Positions 49,742 through 59,708 of a stretch of 64,000 nt of DNA are shown in pieces. The DNA is from Toxonevra muliebris (lineage: Eukaryota; Arthropoda; Insecta; Diptera; Pallopteridae), in NCBI GenBank assembly GCA_963691655.1, contig OY829326.1, positions 108,535,388 through 108,599,387 on the forward strand. Reading direction: 5' to 3'. Position numbers and translations under genes: made by a program. The notes beneath the pieces are model-generated. The model had not been told where the DNA came from. It made no database searches and saw only the letters and a program-made list of their open reading frames with translations. Within the stretch, counting starts at the first letter, position 1. Every line of letters begins with the position of its first letter.

Positions 49742-50147
49742 CAGACGTTGTCAGTGGTAAATAGATGAAATAACTTATAGCGTTTTCTTTTCTTAACAAA
49801 AATGTTGCATTTTTGTTTTTTGCCTCGTGCAATGGCAACAATTTTTTAATGTTGCCCTCAACACTGCCAAAATGTAGCATTTTTAGTGCAAGAAAAGAGC
49901 ATAAAAATGCTACTCTGTCAGAATCAGCTAATTTGCAGGGCAACATTCTCACCCCGTCATTTAATTGAGTGCAAAAGTGTTACGCTTTTCCCCGCTCAGA
50001 AGGCAACATTTTTTAGAAAAGAACACAATACTCTTGGAAAGGGCTCCCTCTTTTTCAGAAAAGAACATGAAATTTAACAGCCCTCGCACGGTGCAGAAAA
50101 AATGCAACATTTTATCGAGAAAAGAAAACGCTATTAGAATAAGTCTG
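49742..50147. mobile_element. Inverted-repeat element rich in GAAAAGAAAACGC units
   Basis: Both sides carry, in inverse orientation, ATAGCGTTTTCTTTTCT followed by an AAAATGTTGCATTTTT block (about 49778-49815 and 50100-50136), inside outer CAGAC(G/T)T ends. GAAAAGAACA/GAAAAGAGCA units recur throughout. The overlapping frames on both strands (49722-50266) translate this symmetry and are not genes. Exact ends and target duplication are uncertain. Confidence 0.5.
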
Positions 50148-50149
50148 TG

Positions 50150-52264
50150 ACAGTCAAAGGAATGAAAAAAAAAAAAACAGTCGTAGGTAGTTTGAGTTTT
50201 TCCATTCAAAAAACTTCCCTTAGAAGGTTGAGTTCTGCAAAGAAACAAACCAATTTTCTTTTCCATTCAATTCTAACAAATTTTCTGCGTACTCTGACCT
50301 TTCATATGACATTGAAGAAAATTAACTGCATAAGCTTTCATGCAGATTTAGAATTCACCAAAATTCGTTCTTATTAATATTTCTTGTTACCAATCCAAAT
50401 TGTGGTTATTATCTCTAAATTTTAGAATCTTTTACTTCGAGATCTATTTATTTTATCAATGTTAAAGGTCCAAAATTTGATGAAATTTTGAACATAACAA
50501 ATTTAAAACGAGCTTAATACCTGTGATGAAAAAAAAATCTTAATAAAAACGTATTGCAAGCGCAGAACACCCCAGCACCTTGTTGGATTATCTGAAACAG
50601 TCTGCGCAAAAAACTGTGAAGGTCTCAGAACCAAAAAGTCGATTTTTTCGGAGAAAATTTCAAACTTTGACCCAGCCAAAAACATGTTTATTTTAATGAT
50701 ATTTAGTCGATCAGAAGTTCATCCATTGGGCATAAGTAACATAAAAACATGATCGGTCAAATATCTTTTGGGTAATCGTGTGCACCGATTTTCAACTCAT
50801 TCAACTCAATTTTCGAGATAATCGTGTTTTAAGTTTCGGTAAGGGAAAATATGGAGAAGAGGTGAGTCACCTCACAGGCTCTTATGATATCATTTTTGAG
50901 ATTAAACTACAAAATTTAATCAAGGACTCTCAACATTTTTTTTTTTAATTTCACCACAGATGTGTACCTACTATTGCAATTGTATGTGTATGGAAGGTAC
51001 CTATGGTTTCGTCCCTAACCCGAACGGTGAAATTAAAAGTTTTTTTTGGTAATTTTTTACTCACGTAGGCAGCCAAGAGATGGTGCAGTATAGAAAAATT
51101 TGTATTTACTTTTTTTTTCAACACACAAGCATGCGAAGTTTTAGATTGTGCCCAGAATCAAAATCTGTCAAAGTTTTGAGATAATGTTGACTTTAGTCAG
51201 GTTTAAACATCTACAAAACGACCGTTGAGATGTGATTAGAATATTCGAATTCAGCGTAAACAATTCCATGGCCATTCGGTTCTTGAGTTTGAAAAAACGT
51301 ATTCTTGTGTAATTTTCTTGTCATGACTCCTTTCACTGAGTGTATGTATTTTAAGCACACAGCAGTTTCTTCAAAAGTAGGAGCATAGAAGTAGTAAGCG
51401 ACTACCCTAGAGAAGTTCGAATTTCTTCTTTTTAAAGCTGTCCTTAAATTATGAATCAAATATAATCTTACATCTTAAGAGTGTGTTTGAAAACAGGATT
51501 ACAACCTACAGATGGTAAAACGTACCTCGAAAATCACACAAGATATTTTAAAAATGTTAGCATTATTATTTAATTAATAAAGGATACTTACGGTGCCAAA
51601 AAGGGGAGAGTCAGAAAATAGAAACGATTCTCTTCAAACGGTTACGGTTGGTAACCCTAATTATACACCACTATCTGCAACATAATATGGTTCCGACAAT
51701 TTGTTATGAAGCGTTACATGAGGTGGGGGGGGGGGGGGGGAGAGGGGGAGGGAAGAGTGGGCTCAGGGGGGTCATCGATGTGTTACGTAACGTCGATTTT
51801 ATATTATCAAATACAGATGACTTCAAAATTACAAATTTGCACCCGCTGAATTCGAAAATAATGGCTAAAATTTCTTTTATGGATAGAAAAAAATCGATCG
51901 AAAAATTATAAAATTATGAGCGGTTGATTGAGTTTTATTGTTTGCAAGCGAAGGGATCCTTATTATAGAAGAAATAAATAGGGAGACCGTCACAGAGTTT
52001 TGTTACAATGTTTTATGGTTAGGGGGAGGGGTTAAAATTAGTCAAAAATTGCATTATATGTAATATGTAAATGGCTAATCACCAGATCCGTTATGCGGAT
52101 TGACTAGTTGTACAAAATGAAAGAGTGGGTGTGGTTTTATTACACTAAAAAATGTTTTTGGTGTCATTTTTCTGTATCGTACCTTATTCATTGTTATGTT
52201 TAGAGATTATAAAAACTAAGCCAGTTGTACTTTCAACTAATTTGTATGATTGATATTATTAGTA
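50150..52264. other. Intronic DNA with a long G run
   Basis: No exon is seen. A run of about 17 G followed by AGAGGGGGAGGG lies near 51724-51752, in otherwise AT-rich DNA. Frames here, including the plus-strand one at 51648-51911 that reads through the G run, have no support. Confidence 0.5.
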
Positions 52265-52268
52265 TTAA

Positions 52269-52744
52269 CCCTTTCGTTAATTTTGTACAATATATTGGAC
52301 AATCGCTTTTATCTTTATCCCATTCATTCAACAGAAGACAAACTTTGACAGCAAGTAAATAGTTTTTAAATTACATAACCTACTATTAAGTACTTTTATG
52401 TTTTTGGATTACCGATCATTAGTGCTTATGCTATTTTTTAAGAGCTTTTTTCTTTATAGTCAAGTCAAAAATGCAATGTGCAAACATTTATTATCAAAAC
52501 TGATTGCATTGTTTCAATAAAAAAATTAATTATTCTTCGCTAAGTGAAAATATTACTTTCCAAGTATGTTCATAAAAGACAAAAGAATATAAAAATCCAA
52601 AAATTGTTCAACCTTTAATAGAGGTCAAACAAGGATATGTAGAGGCTTGAAACTTGTTTATGTTAGTTGTAGAACTCTTAAGTAATCATGAATTTCACTC
52701 AAAAAAAATCGATCGACCCCAATTAAAAAAATTAGATGAAAGGG
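52269..52744. mobile_element. piggyBac-like MITE, TTAA-flanked
   Basis: TTAA (52265-52268) then CCCTTTCGTTAATTTTG. The right end, reversed, is CCCTTTCATCTAATTTTT, next to TTAA (52745-52748). The left end shares its first bases and a TTGTACA/TTGGACA palindrome with the solo end at 21326. Confidence 0.65.
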
Positions 52745-52748
52745 TTAA

Positions 52749-53748
52749 TGATTTTTTTTTATTATTTTTTCTGTTTCATTTCGCAGTCCAAAGTACAACT
52801 GGCTTAGTTTTTAGATAAACAGTGATCCAGTTATAAATAATAAAAATCAAGTTAGCTGCAAAAATTTTAAAGTAAACGCTTAATTGATTTCTTAATCTCG
52901 AAAAGTCTAGACTTTCACACTATTAGTATTTGGCAATTTCAAATATTTTCAAACTAAGTACAACTCGTTAATGTCTAAGTATTTAAAATAATAACACCAA
53001 TAAACAAATAATATAAAAAATGTAATAAAAATTCTCATTATATTGCATAAGCACGTCGATTTGTTTCAGTACATTTCGTTAAGCTCAATAAATATTTTTT
53101 ATATGCAACGTAACTAATAACATGAAATTGACCAATTAATAGTTAATCAATAAAACATAATTGAATGTACGAATATTTACAAAAGTTTAATAAAAAAAAC
53201 TTATTTAATAACAACTAATCCCAAATGACACATAAGTTGGAATCAATTAAAATCAAAAAATTTGCAAAAAGACACGCACAGTCGATTTAATACTTATGCA
53301 TACATTTAAGTGTATAACTAATACAATTTTCAAGATATGCACATTTATTTATTTGCATAAGTAAAATAAATACAGCATCCAAAATACTTAATAAAATTTA
53401 CAAATTTGCAGGAAAAAAATGTTACATAATTTTAAAAGTTTTCGTTATTTATTGTTAGCAAAATAAGGTAACAAAAAATGAAATGAATTGAAAAAATCAG
53501 CAAAGTAATTGTAATTGCGAGTTTAGTAGTTGCCACCACCAACGATGAATTGTTACCGAATAAGCAAGCACTTCACTTTCACCTAAAATCTCAAATGAAG
53601 TAAAGAAGTCAAAATAAAATCAACAAACAAAAAGACATTAAATTTTCAGATAATTATACATTAAGCCAAAATTATATGAACTTCTTTATACACTAACATT
53701 GAAAAAAAAATTACATAACTTTTTTTTTTTTTTTGCATTGCATTACAG
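52749..53748. other. End of the 24-kb intron
   Basis: AT-rich sequence ends in a long pyrimidine tract (53719-53734) and the acceptor TGCATTACAG at 53748. Confidence 0.6.
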
Positions 53749-53856
53749 GAACTTGATGTTTTAACACTCGGCGCTAAAAATCAGGAACAATTAATTGCTG
53801 ATAGAAATAAGCGGACAGTTGGACTTTTACGTGAGCTGTTTCCCGATATAACAAAG
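53749..53856 (+). CDS. Common second coding exon with R-N-K-R processing site
   Basis: Acceptor TTGCATTGCATTACAG|GAA and donor ACAAAG|GTATGT enclose exactly 36 codons in phase 0, continuing the frame of the signal-peptide exon. The product begins E-L-D-V-L-T-L-G-A-K-N-Q-E-Q, repeating E-L-D-V-L from the previous exon. It then has D-R-N-K-R|T-V-G-L-L-R-E-L-F-P-D-I-T-K. R-x-K-R is a consensus furin-type convertase site, so the mature chain would start T-V-G-L-L-R. With no stop and a phase-0 donor, this exon must join a downstream exon. Three candidates starting with Gln follow, all in the right phase. Confidence 0.8.
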
Positions 53857-54679
53857 GTATGTCATGTGGAATGCACATAGCATTTATGTACATAACATCT
53901 ATGTAAATATAACTAGACAAAGGTATTCATAATGATGAAAAAAAAAAAATGAAAAAAAGAACGCGCCTTAAAATTTTTTGTATTATCATCAACTGCATCA
54001 TCATAACAATTGATTTATTATTTTTCAAAAGACATATAATAAACAAATACATAGGTGCATAGACGATTTTAGCAATGCAAAATGCATAACAACAGCATTA
54101 GTAAGTTCCGCAACAAAGCGTCAGTCAATCGAATATTGAGTTGAGTTGTGCAACTGTGACATCTACCTTGTAATTATTTGATTTATTTTTTATTAACTTA
54201 TATCTGTGAATTCGGCATGCAAAAGGAATCTTCATTAATAAACAAATGTGGTAATTGGCATAAATTAAAGTGTGCATTTATGGATATGAACGTAAATCAA
54301 TGTAATGATTCAACAAGGAAACATCTAAAAAGCATAAATCATCAAAAACATTTAATACATATGGATAGATGTGGACATCAAGGAAAATTCCCTAAAATAT
54401 TATACAAATTTATTATTTATGCTTGAACTTGAAAGACTAGAAACGCATATTTTGGTTTACCACTTTTAAATATTTTGAATATACTAAAGGTATTCACAGT
54501 TTCAGGATATATGTGACTTTAAAAGAAAATGATTGTAAACACTCTTTAGTAATTGTCCTATTTATATTTATTTGTCTCCCACATTTCACTTTTCTTTACT
54601 TTCTGAAGTATCACTTCAGCCATAATTGCAGCTGGAAAAACTGAGCGTAAATCCAAATTTTATTATTTACGTTATATTG
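53857..54679. other. Intronic AT-rich DNA
   Basis: No exon is seen. The plus-strand frame at 54178-54426 lacks splice context and family resemblance. Confidence 0.45.
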
Positions 54680-55155
54680 CATCTAACCAGGGACGTAGCA
54701 ATTATAATATATATATCGTTGACCGTAATTATTATTGACTAAGAAATGTTTTTTACGTTGCTCGATAAGTATTACGAAAGAGAATTATTATTTACGTTGC
54801 CGGTAACTTTTATTTTATAAGAAATATTGTTTCCGTTGCTTGATAAGTATTTCAAATAAAAATTATTTTTTACGTTGCCTGTAATTTTTATTTTATAAGA
54901 AATATTTTTTACGTTGCCGGTGTCAGAAAGAAGCAGACATTTTGACAGAATGACAATTGGCTGACACTTGAGCGTAAATGCTCACAACGACCTCCTGACG
55001 TAGTATCAGTAGTTGCTCCAAGAGGGTTACACCGTTCTGTCATTGAGGTGGTTTAGTTTGTTGAAGTTTTACACCACCAGTGGCTTTTGATGCTTCCTCC
55101 TTGTATAAAAAAAGTTATTATTATACATAAATTCAAGATTTGTTCCAGCTACTTT

Positions 55156-55901
55156 TTAGAAAATGATATCACGCAAATGGTTTCTTTTGACGTTGAAGGC
55201 CAAATATGCTCTTATCCGCATTTTCATCATTTTGGCCAATGATTCAGCCGATATGGCGGCTATTTCCTGGCGGATGTTGGCCTTAAGTCACCGTAACCTA
55301 GCAGTTAGTGTGTTGGAGTGCTACGCAGAGGTTCCCGGGTTCATATCTCGCCACGCTCAAAAAAAAAATAAAAAAATGGAAAATAAAAATTTTAATTTTT
55401 CTACACGGCACCACCTCTTGATTGGCAATGGTAAACCTCCAAGAGTAAAAAATGCCTATGAAAAGCTTTTCACTTCGCCGTTCGGACTCGGCATAAAACT
55501 ATAGGTCCCTTCCATTCGTGTATAAATATAACTCCCACAACGTGAATGGATGCAAAAAGCTAGGCCTTGGCCCTTCATGGACTGTTGTGCCATAATAGTA
55601 GTAGTAATAGTGTTAGCCTTAAGTTCGTCTAGAGTAATTGACTTGTTGATATAAACCTTTGACTTTAAGTAGATCCAGAGGAAAAAGTCCGGCGGTGTAA
55701 AATCTGGCGAACACAGAGCCAAAACACAATTCTGATATAAACCTACCGGAAAACAATGGCTTCAAAAAGTCGATTGTGGTACGAGCTGTGTGAGGCTATG
55801 CGCCGTTTTGTATAAATCAGGAGTACTCCGTACCATTTTCATGAACAACCGGCTTCGAAACATTTAATATACAACTGAACAATTTCAGCGTGTACTTTCA
55901 T
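55156..55901 (-). mobile_element. Mariner-like transposase remnant, split by a SINE
   Basis: On the minus strand the remnant starts at ATG 55901 with A-E-I-V-Q-L-Y-I-K-C-F-E-A-G-C-S. It jumps, with the middle deleted, to Q-N-G-A-x-P-H-T-A-R-T-T-I-D-F-L, then C-S-P-D-F-T-P-P-D-F-F-L-W-I-Y-L and K-S-K-V-Y, then L-D-E-L-K-A-N. After the SINE (55288-55611) it resumes L-K-A-N-I-R-Q-E-I-A-A-I and ends N-H-L-R-D-I-I-F-stop at 55156. This order fits DD34D/E-type mariner transposases. Frame changes and loss of the catalytic core make it inactive. Confidence 0.8.
55288..55611 (+). mobile_element. Second tRNA-derived SINE family, 324 bp
   Basis: The head CCTAGCAGTTAGTGTG...GGTTCCCGGGTTCATATCTC resembles tRNA A and B boxes. 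The core TTGATTGGCAATGG, ACCTCCAAGAG, CGCCGTTCGGACTCGGC and TATAGGTCC matches the core of the minus-strand SINE family. The tail differs (CTTCATGGACTGTTGTGCC) and ends in TAGTAGTAATAG repeats. A 12-base duplication GTT(G/A)GCCTTAAG (55276-55287, 55612-55623) flanks it. Confidence 0.85.
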
Positions 55902-56599
55902 GCCATTCTATCGATCTGACAGCGCTGTCAAAAGTTATAGGGTTGCCAGATACCTCCACTTTAAATGGATCTCTCTATGAAATAATTTATTCGCGCTTTA
56001 AATAAATATGCAACAACGTAAAAAAATGTATTTTTCTCAATAAAAGTTATCTGACAATGGGAACAATATTTTTCACTCAAAATAGTTATGACTTCAAAAA
56101 AGTAACTTAAAAAATATTTCTTACAAAATAAAAGTTACCGGCAACGTAAAAAATTATTCTTATTTATAATACTTATTTATTAACGTAAAAAATATTTCTT
56201 ATGAAATAATAGTTATCGACAATAAATTAAATTATTTTTTGCTCATAATTATTATGAAGCAATTTTTATAAAAATTTCTTAATTTCGGGCAACTTTTTCC
56301 ATCGCAAAAATTTCATAACAGTTATTTTCCGTCCTTGCATCTAAATTTTACAAAAATTAATTAATTTGTGTTTTCTTTATCCCTTCTCAAACTGTGCTAC
56401 TACATAAAATGATATCTTCTTCTATAAAATTTGTAATTCCTAATCAATGAACTGATCACTAGCACTTCACTGTGGTTAATTTTGTTCACTCGGAAGCGCA
56501 GACCAGTGTTCTGAAAAGAGCTTTTCAATCAGGCACCGAAAACAATTATTATTAAAATATAGATGAAAATTAAAAAATTACTGCAATTTAGAAATTTGT

Positions 56600-57237
56600 A
56601 TAAATATTTATTCATAATAATTATGAACATAAAAATATTATTTATATTGCCAATAACTTTTATTTTATAAGAAGTTTTGCTTACGTCCACTCATAACTAT
56701 TACGAGTGAAAATATTTTTTACGTTGTCGATAACTTTTATTTTATAATAAATATGAAGAAAAAAAATTCATTTGTATTGAAAATTAATATTATTTTATAG
56801 AAAATATTTTAAAATATTTATATGAATTATCTATGGTGATCTCTTAATCTTTAACTTAATTTGTTTCATTTTCATTCCAAGCCATATAACTTGTGCTGTT
56901 CTTACGCTGAGATAACAATTTATTTCACTTTTGCTCTTATAAAAATTTGAATTATTTTTGCACTCAGAATCTCATATATAAGTTTGGCTTGAACGAAATA
57001 ATAAAATGGTCTAAAATAATATTTCTTACAATGTAAAAGTTATCAGCAGAGAAAAAGTGAATTATTCACTCATAATAATTATAAGTGGACGTAAACATAT
57101 TTCTTATAAAATAAAAAATCTCGGCAACGTAACAACATTTTCCACTCATGATATTTATGAATGGACGTAAAAAATAATTGGCAACAAATAATAATTATGA
57201 ATAACAATAAAAATTTAAGTTTTGCTACTATTATGTC
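56600..57237. repeat. Second set of ACGTTGCCGGTAAC arms, partial element
   Basis: Plus-sense units (about 56630-56770) and inverted units (about 57005-57200) of the same 40-55 base repeat as in 54688-56337 flank a short AT-rich centre. The right end GCTACTATTATGTCCCTG at 57237 matches the reversed CAGGGAC terminus. I could not place a left terminus. A degenerate relative of the 11865 MITE (TTATTTCACTTTTGCTCTTA) lies in the centre at about 56919-56938. Confidence 0.55.
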
Positions 57238-57901
57238 CCTGATTTCAATTAATCTGAAGAGGAATCGGAAATTTTCCGCTTAATGATAAGATTCGTAAAA
57301 AATTCATTCACAACCTTTTTCTTTATAAATTGAATGAATTGCTACGTTCAGAAAATTTTTTTTAAATTTTGGATGCAACATAATGTTAAGGCTTTACAAT
57401 TGTCATTCCAGGCGATGCTGTATGGTTAGGTTTTTTTCGGTGTATACTAAGGTCCTTTAGGAGGAGAAACTTTAATTTCAATTCAACTGCAGCATTAAAA
57501 AATTTCCCGATTGTAATGTAGTATAAATTACTTCAAAAGTGAACGAAAATTCATTCAAAAATTTCCCAACTGCTCTAAATAATTTTGGAATTTGATTTAA
57601 AACTATGAAATCGTAAACATGTTCTGAAAAAGTCAATATTTAATAATGTATTTTGTTTAGATAGTAATTCTTCTATTACTCAAAACAGGATATAAGATCG
57701 TTTGTAACTATTCTATTCAAAAACAACCAAAGTTCAAATATTTTAAATCAGCATTGAGTACTTAAGTTCATAAAAATATGTAGCACGCCCAAAAATCAAT
57801 TTTTTGCACACATATCAATACCCGAAATTGTGATACATCTACCAAGAGTAATTTATCTGACATAAATACTACAACATTACTGTACAATAATTTTTTAACA
57901 G

Positions 57902-58141
57902 CAAATTAATGCTGAAATAAATCGATTAGTCAATAATATTCTACGACAAATTGGACCAGCAGTATTAGGCAATGCATTAAATCCCGCTTCAAATTCGCGT
58001 CACCCAGCAGCAAAGGATTATAATAATGAGACATATGATGAAACATATACCAGCGCTGATATTGATGGAAATGGGCAGCAAAATGCTGATCTATCAACTG
58101 ATTTAGTAACATTTAAACCAGATGATGAATTCAATACTTGA
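57902..58141 (+). CDS. Alternative 3'-terminal exon A
   Basis: Acceptor ATTTTTTAACAG|CAA starts 79 codons in phase 0, ending TGA. There is no ATG, as expected for an internal start. Residues 1-23 form an amphipathic-helix-like segment, Q-I-N-A-E-I-N-R-L-V-N-N-I-L-R-Q-I-G-P-A-V-L, homologous to the starts of the exons at 58797 and 61316. The tail is polar, includes an N-E-T glycosylation sequon, and ends near D-L-V-T-F-K-P-D-D-E, matching the D/E-L-P-T-F-x-P-E motif of the other two. It lacks their Asp run. Joined to the common exons it predicts a 155-residue precursor. AATAAA follows at 58299-58304. Confidence 0.75.
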   Translation, partial: QINAEINRLVNNILRQIGPAVLGNALNPASNSRHPAAKDYNNETYDETYTSADIDGNGQQNADLSTDLVTFKPDDEFNT

Positions 58142-58298
58142 TATCACTAAACCGATAAAACAAAAACAAATTTAATGCGGAAAACACAAAAACAATTGGA
58201 TCTACAAAAACTAAGACAACAACCGAAACTCTTAAACTTAAAGAACATAATTTGAGATATTGGCAAAACAATTTGGCTTGAATGATTGAATTGTGAAA

Positions 58299-58304
58299 AA
58301 TAAA
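58299..58304 (+). terminator. Candidate poly(A) signal for exon A
   Basis: AATAAA 158 bases after the stop of the first terminal exon, followed by T-rich sequence. Confidence 0.45.
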
Positions 58305-58796
58305 AAAGAAATTTAAAAGAAAATTTTAGAAATTTTTTAAGTTGATTATTTCATTTTGTAACTACTACACACCTAACACATACAAGTGCACAATTTGGGC
58401 TAAATTTACAACACTATCTAGAATTTGTCTCACAGCGCACTGTCTGGTAACTTTATGTTTTCCCCATAAAAATAAAATATAATACTAATAAACAGTATTT
58501 ACATATGTATATAAATATTTTTAGCAGCACTTTTACTAAATAAAACAAAACAAAAGCAACGAAATTTAACCATAAATTGATGAGAATTATTAATACTGGA
58601 TTAAATTTACTACACACACTATTAAGTAAATAACCGTAAAAAAAACTTAATAAAAACAAGATTGGCTTAACAAAGTTTTAAATAATACCTGATGGCAACA
58701 CATTTTTTAATCGTTTTACCTACATCCTTAAAATGGGCAATATTGCATAAAAATATCTCAACGTGACTTCCTTCTATTACATTGTATTCATTATAG

Positions 58797-59708
58797 CAAA
58801 TCGACGAAATAGTTAATCGAATTATAGCACAAGTAATACGAGTAGCTGGACCAAGTCTACTGCCAACGCTTTTGGGTAATCGTCCAACAACAGCGAAAAA
58901 CGATTTCGATTCCGATTTTGATGATGACGATGATGTTGAGGATGATGACGATAATAATAACAACAATGATATAAACACAAATCAAGTTTCAAGTATTGAT
59001 GTCGGTTCACGTATTAACATTGATTTACCAACTTTTCCACCAGAAACAACAGCAGCAGCAACAACAACAACCACCGATGCAAATAAAGTGAGTCCACGGA
59101 CTGCAAGCCCTGCAATCGCAATGACAACTCCATTACCAATAACATCATCATCAACAACAACAACAGCAACTACTACTACTACTCCTACAGCAACAACAAC
59201 CAGTTCTCCCACAACTTTTAATTCCATTTTAAGTTTAGTCCCAACCTCAACCACCACCACCGCTCCAACAACTGCCAAGGACTTTAAAAGAAACATAAGT
59301 TCCACTACTCCTTTAGATCCTTTAATAACAAATAATCCTTCTACTACTATTGCTACTAGTACTAGTACCTCTAGTAGTTCCTCTACAACCACGACAACCG
59401 AAGCAACAACCCCAGAGACAACCACAACCACAACTGTTGATAATACCACAATAATAAGTATTGTTGATCAATCACAATCACCACTAGAAACTACATCGGT
59501 TGCTGTTGGTGTTGATGAACCGCAGCTACTTACTTTAATTGATAATTTAAATCGTTTATTAAATTCTACCAATTATTTTGTTACTACTAGAGATAATTTA
59601 ACTACACCAACAACAACAACAACAGCCATTCCATCATCAACTCCAATATCACCAACAACAACTTCAACTACAGCTAAAATAACAAAATTACTACCGGTTT
59701 ATGATTAA
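58797..59708 (+). CDS. Alternative 3'-terminal exon B, acidic plus Thr-rich mucin-like
   Basis: Acceptor TTCATTATAG|CAA opens 303 codons in phase 0, ending TAA. Order: helix Q-I-D-E-I-V-N-R-I-I-A-Q-V-I-R-V-A-G-P-S (1-20). An acidic stretch with D-S-D-F-D-D-D-D-D follows (about 38-60), then the motif I-D-L-P-T-F-P-P-E (about 77-85). A long Thr/Ser/Pro-rich region (about 85-215) looks suited to O-glycosylation. Next is a short hydrophobic segment L-L-T-L-I-D-N-L-N-R-L-L-N-S-T (about 223) with N-glycosylation sequons N-S-T and N-L-T. It ends K-L-L-P-V-Y-D. The joined precursor would be 379 residues. The minus-strand frame at 58982-59449 is its shadow. Confidence 0.8.
   Translation, partial: QIDEIVNRIIAQVIRVAGPSLLPTLLGNRPTTAKNDFDSDFDDDDDVEDDDDNNNNNDINTNQVSSIDVGSRINIDLPTFPPETTAAATTTTTDANKVSPRTASPAIAMTTPLPITSSSTTTTATTTTTPTATTTSSPTTFNSILSLVPTSTTTTAPTTAKDFKRNISSTTPLDPLITNNPSTTIATSTSTSSSSSTTTTTEATTPETTTTTTVDNTTIISIVDQSQSPLETTSVAVGVDEPQLLTLIDNLNRLLNSTNYFVTTRDNLTTPTTTTTAIPSSTPISPTTTSTTAKITKLLPVYD

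Larger units (their letters stand above)
54688..56337. mobile_element. Foldback-type element with repeat-built arms and nested insertions
   Basis: The ends are CAGGGACG (54688) and the reversed CAAGGACG (56337), flanked by CATCTAAC (54680-54687) and CATCTAAA (56338-56345), a 7/8 duplication. The left arm (about 54720-54925) has tandem units like TTTACGTTGCCGGTAACTTT with TATTTTATAAGAAATA. The right arm (about 56010-56260) carries the same units inverted. Between the arms lies a mariner remnant that itself contains a SINE. An 8-bp duplication suggests hAT affinity; the arm structure recalls Drosophila Foldback elements. Confidence 0.65.

Noticed and set aside
49722..50377. Cluster of overlapping frames on both strands
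   Set aside because: Explained by the inverted symmetry of the GAAAAGAAAACGC element.
51648..51911. 87-codon plus-strand frame with a poly-Gly tract
   Set aside because: The glycine run is the G homopolymer. No splice or start context.
58982..59449. 155-codon minus-strand frame, Val-rich
   Set aside because: Antisense shadow of the Thr-rich repeat of exon B (ACA/ACC codons read as Val/Gly on the other strand).
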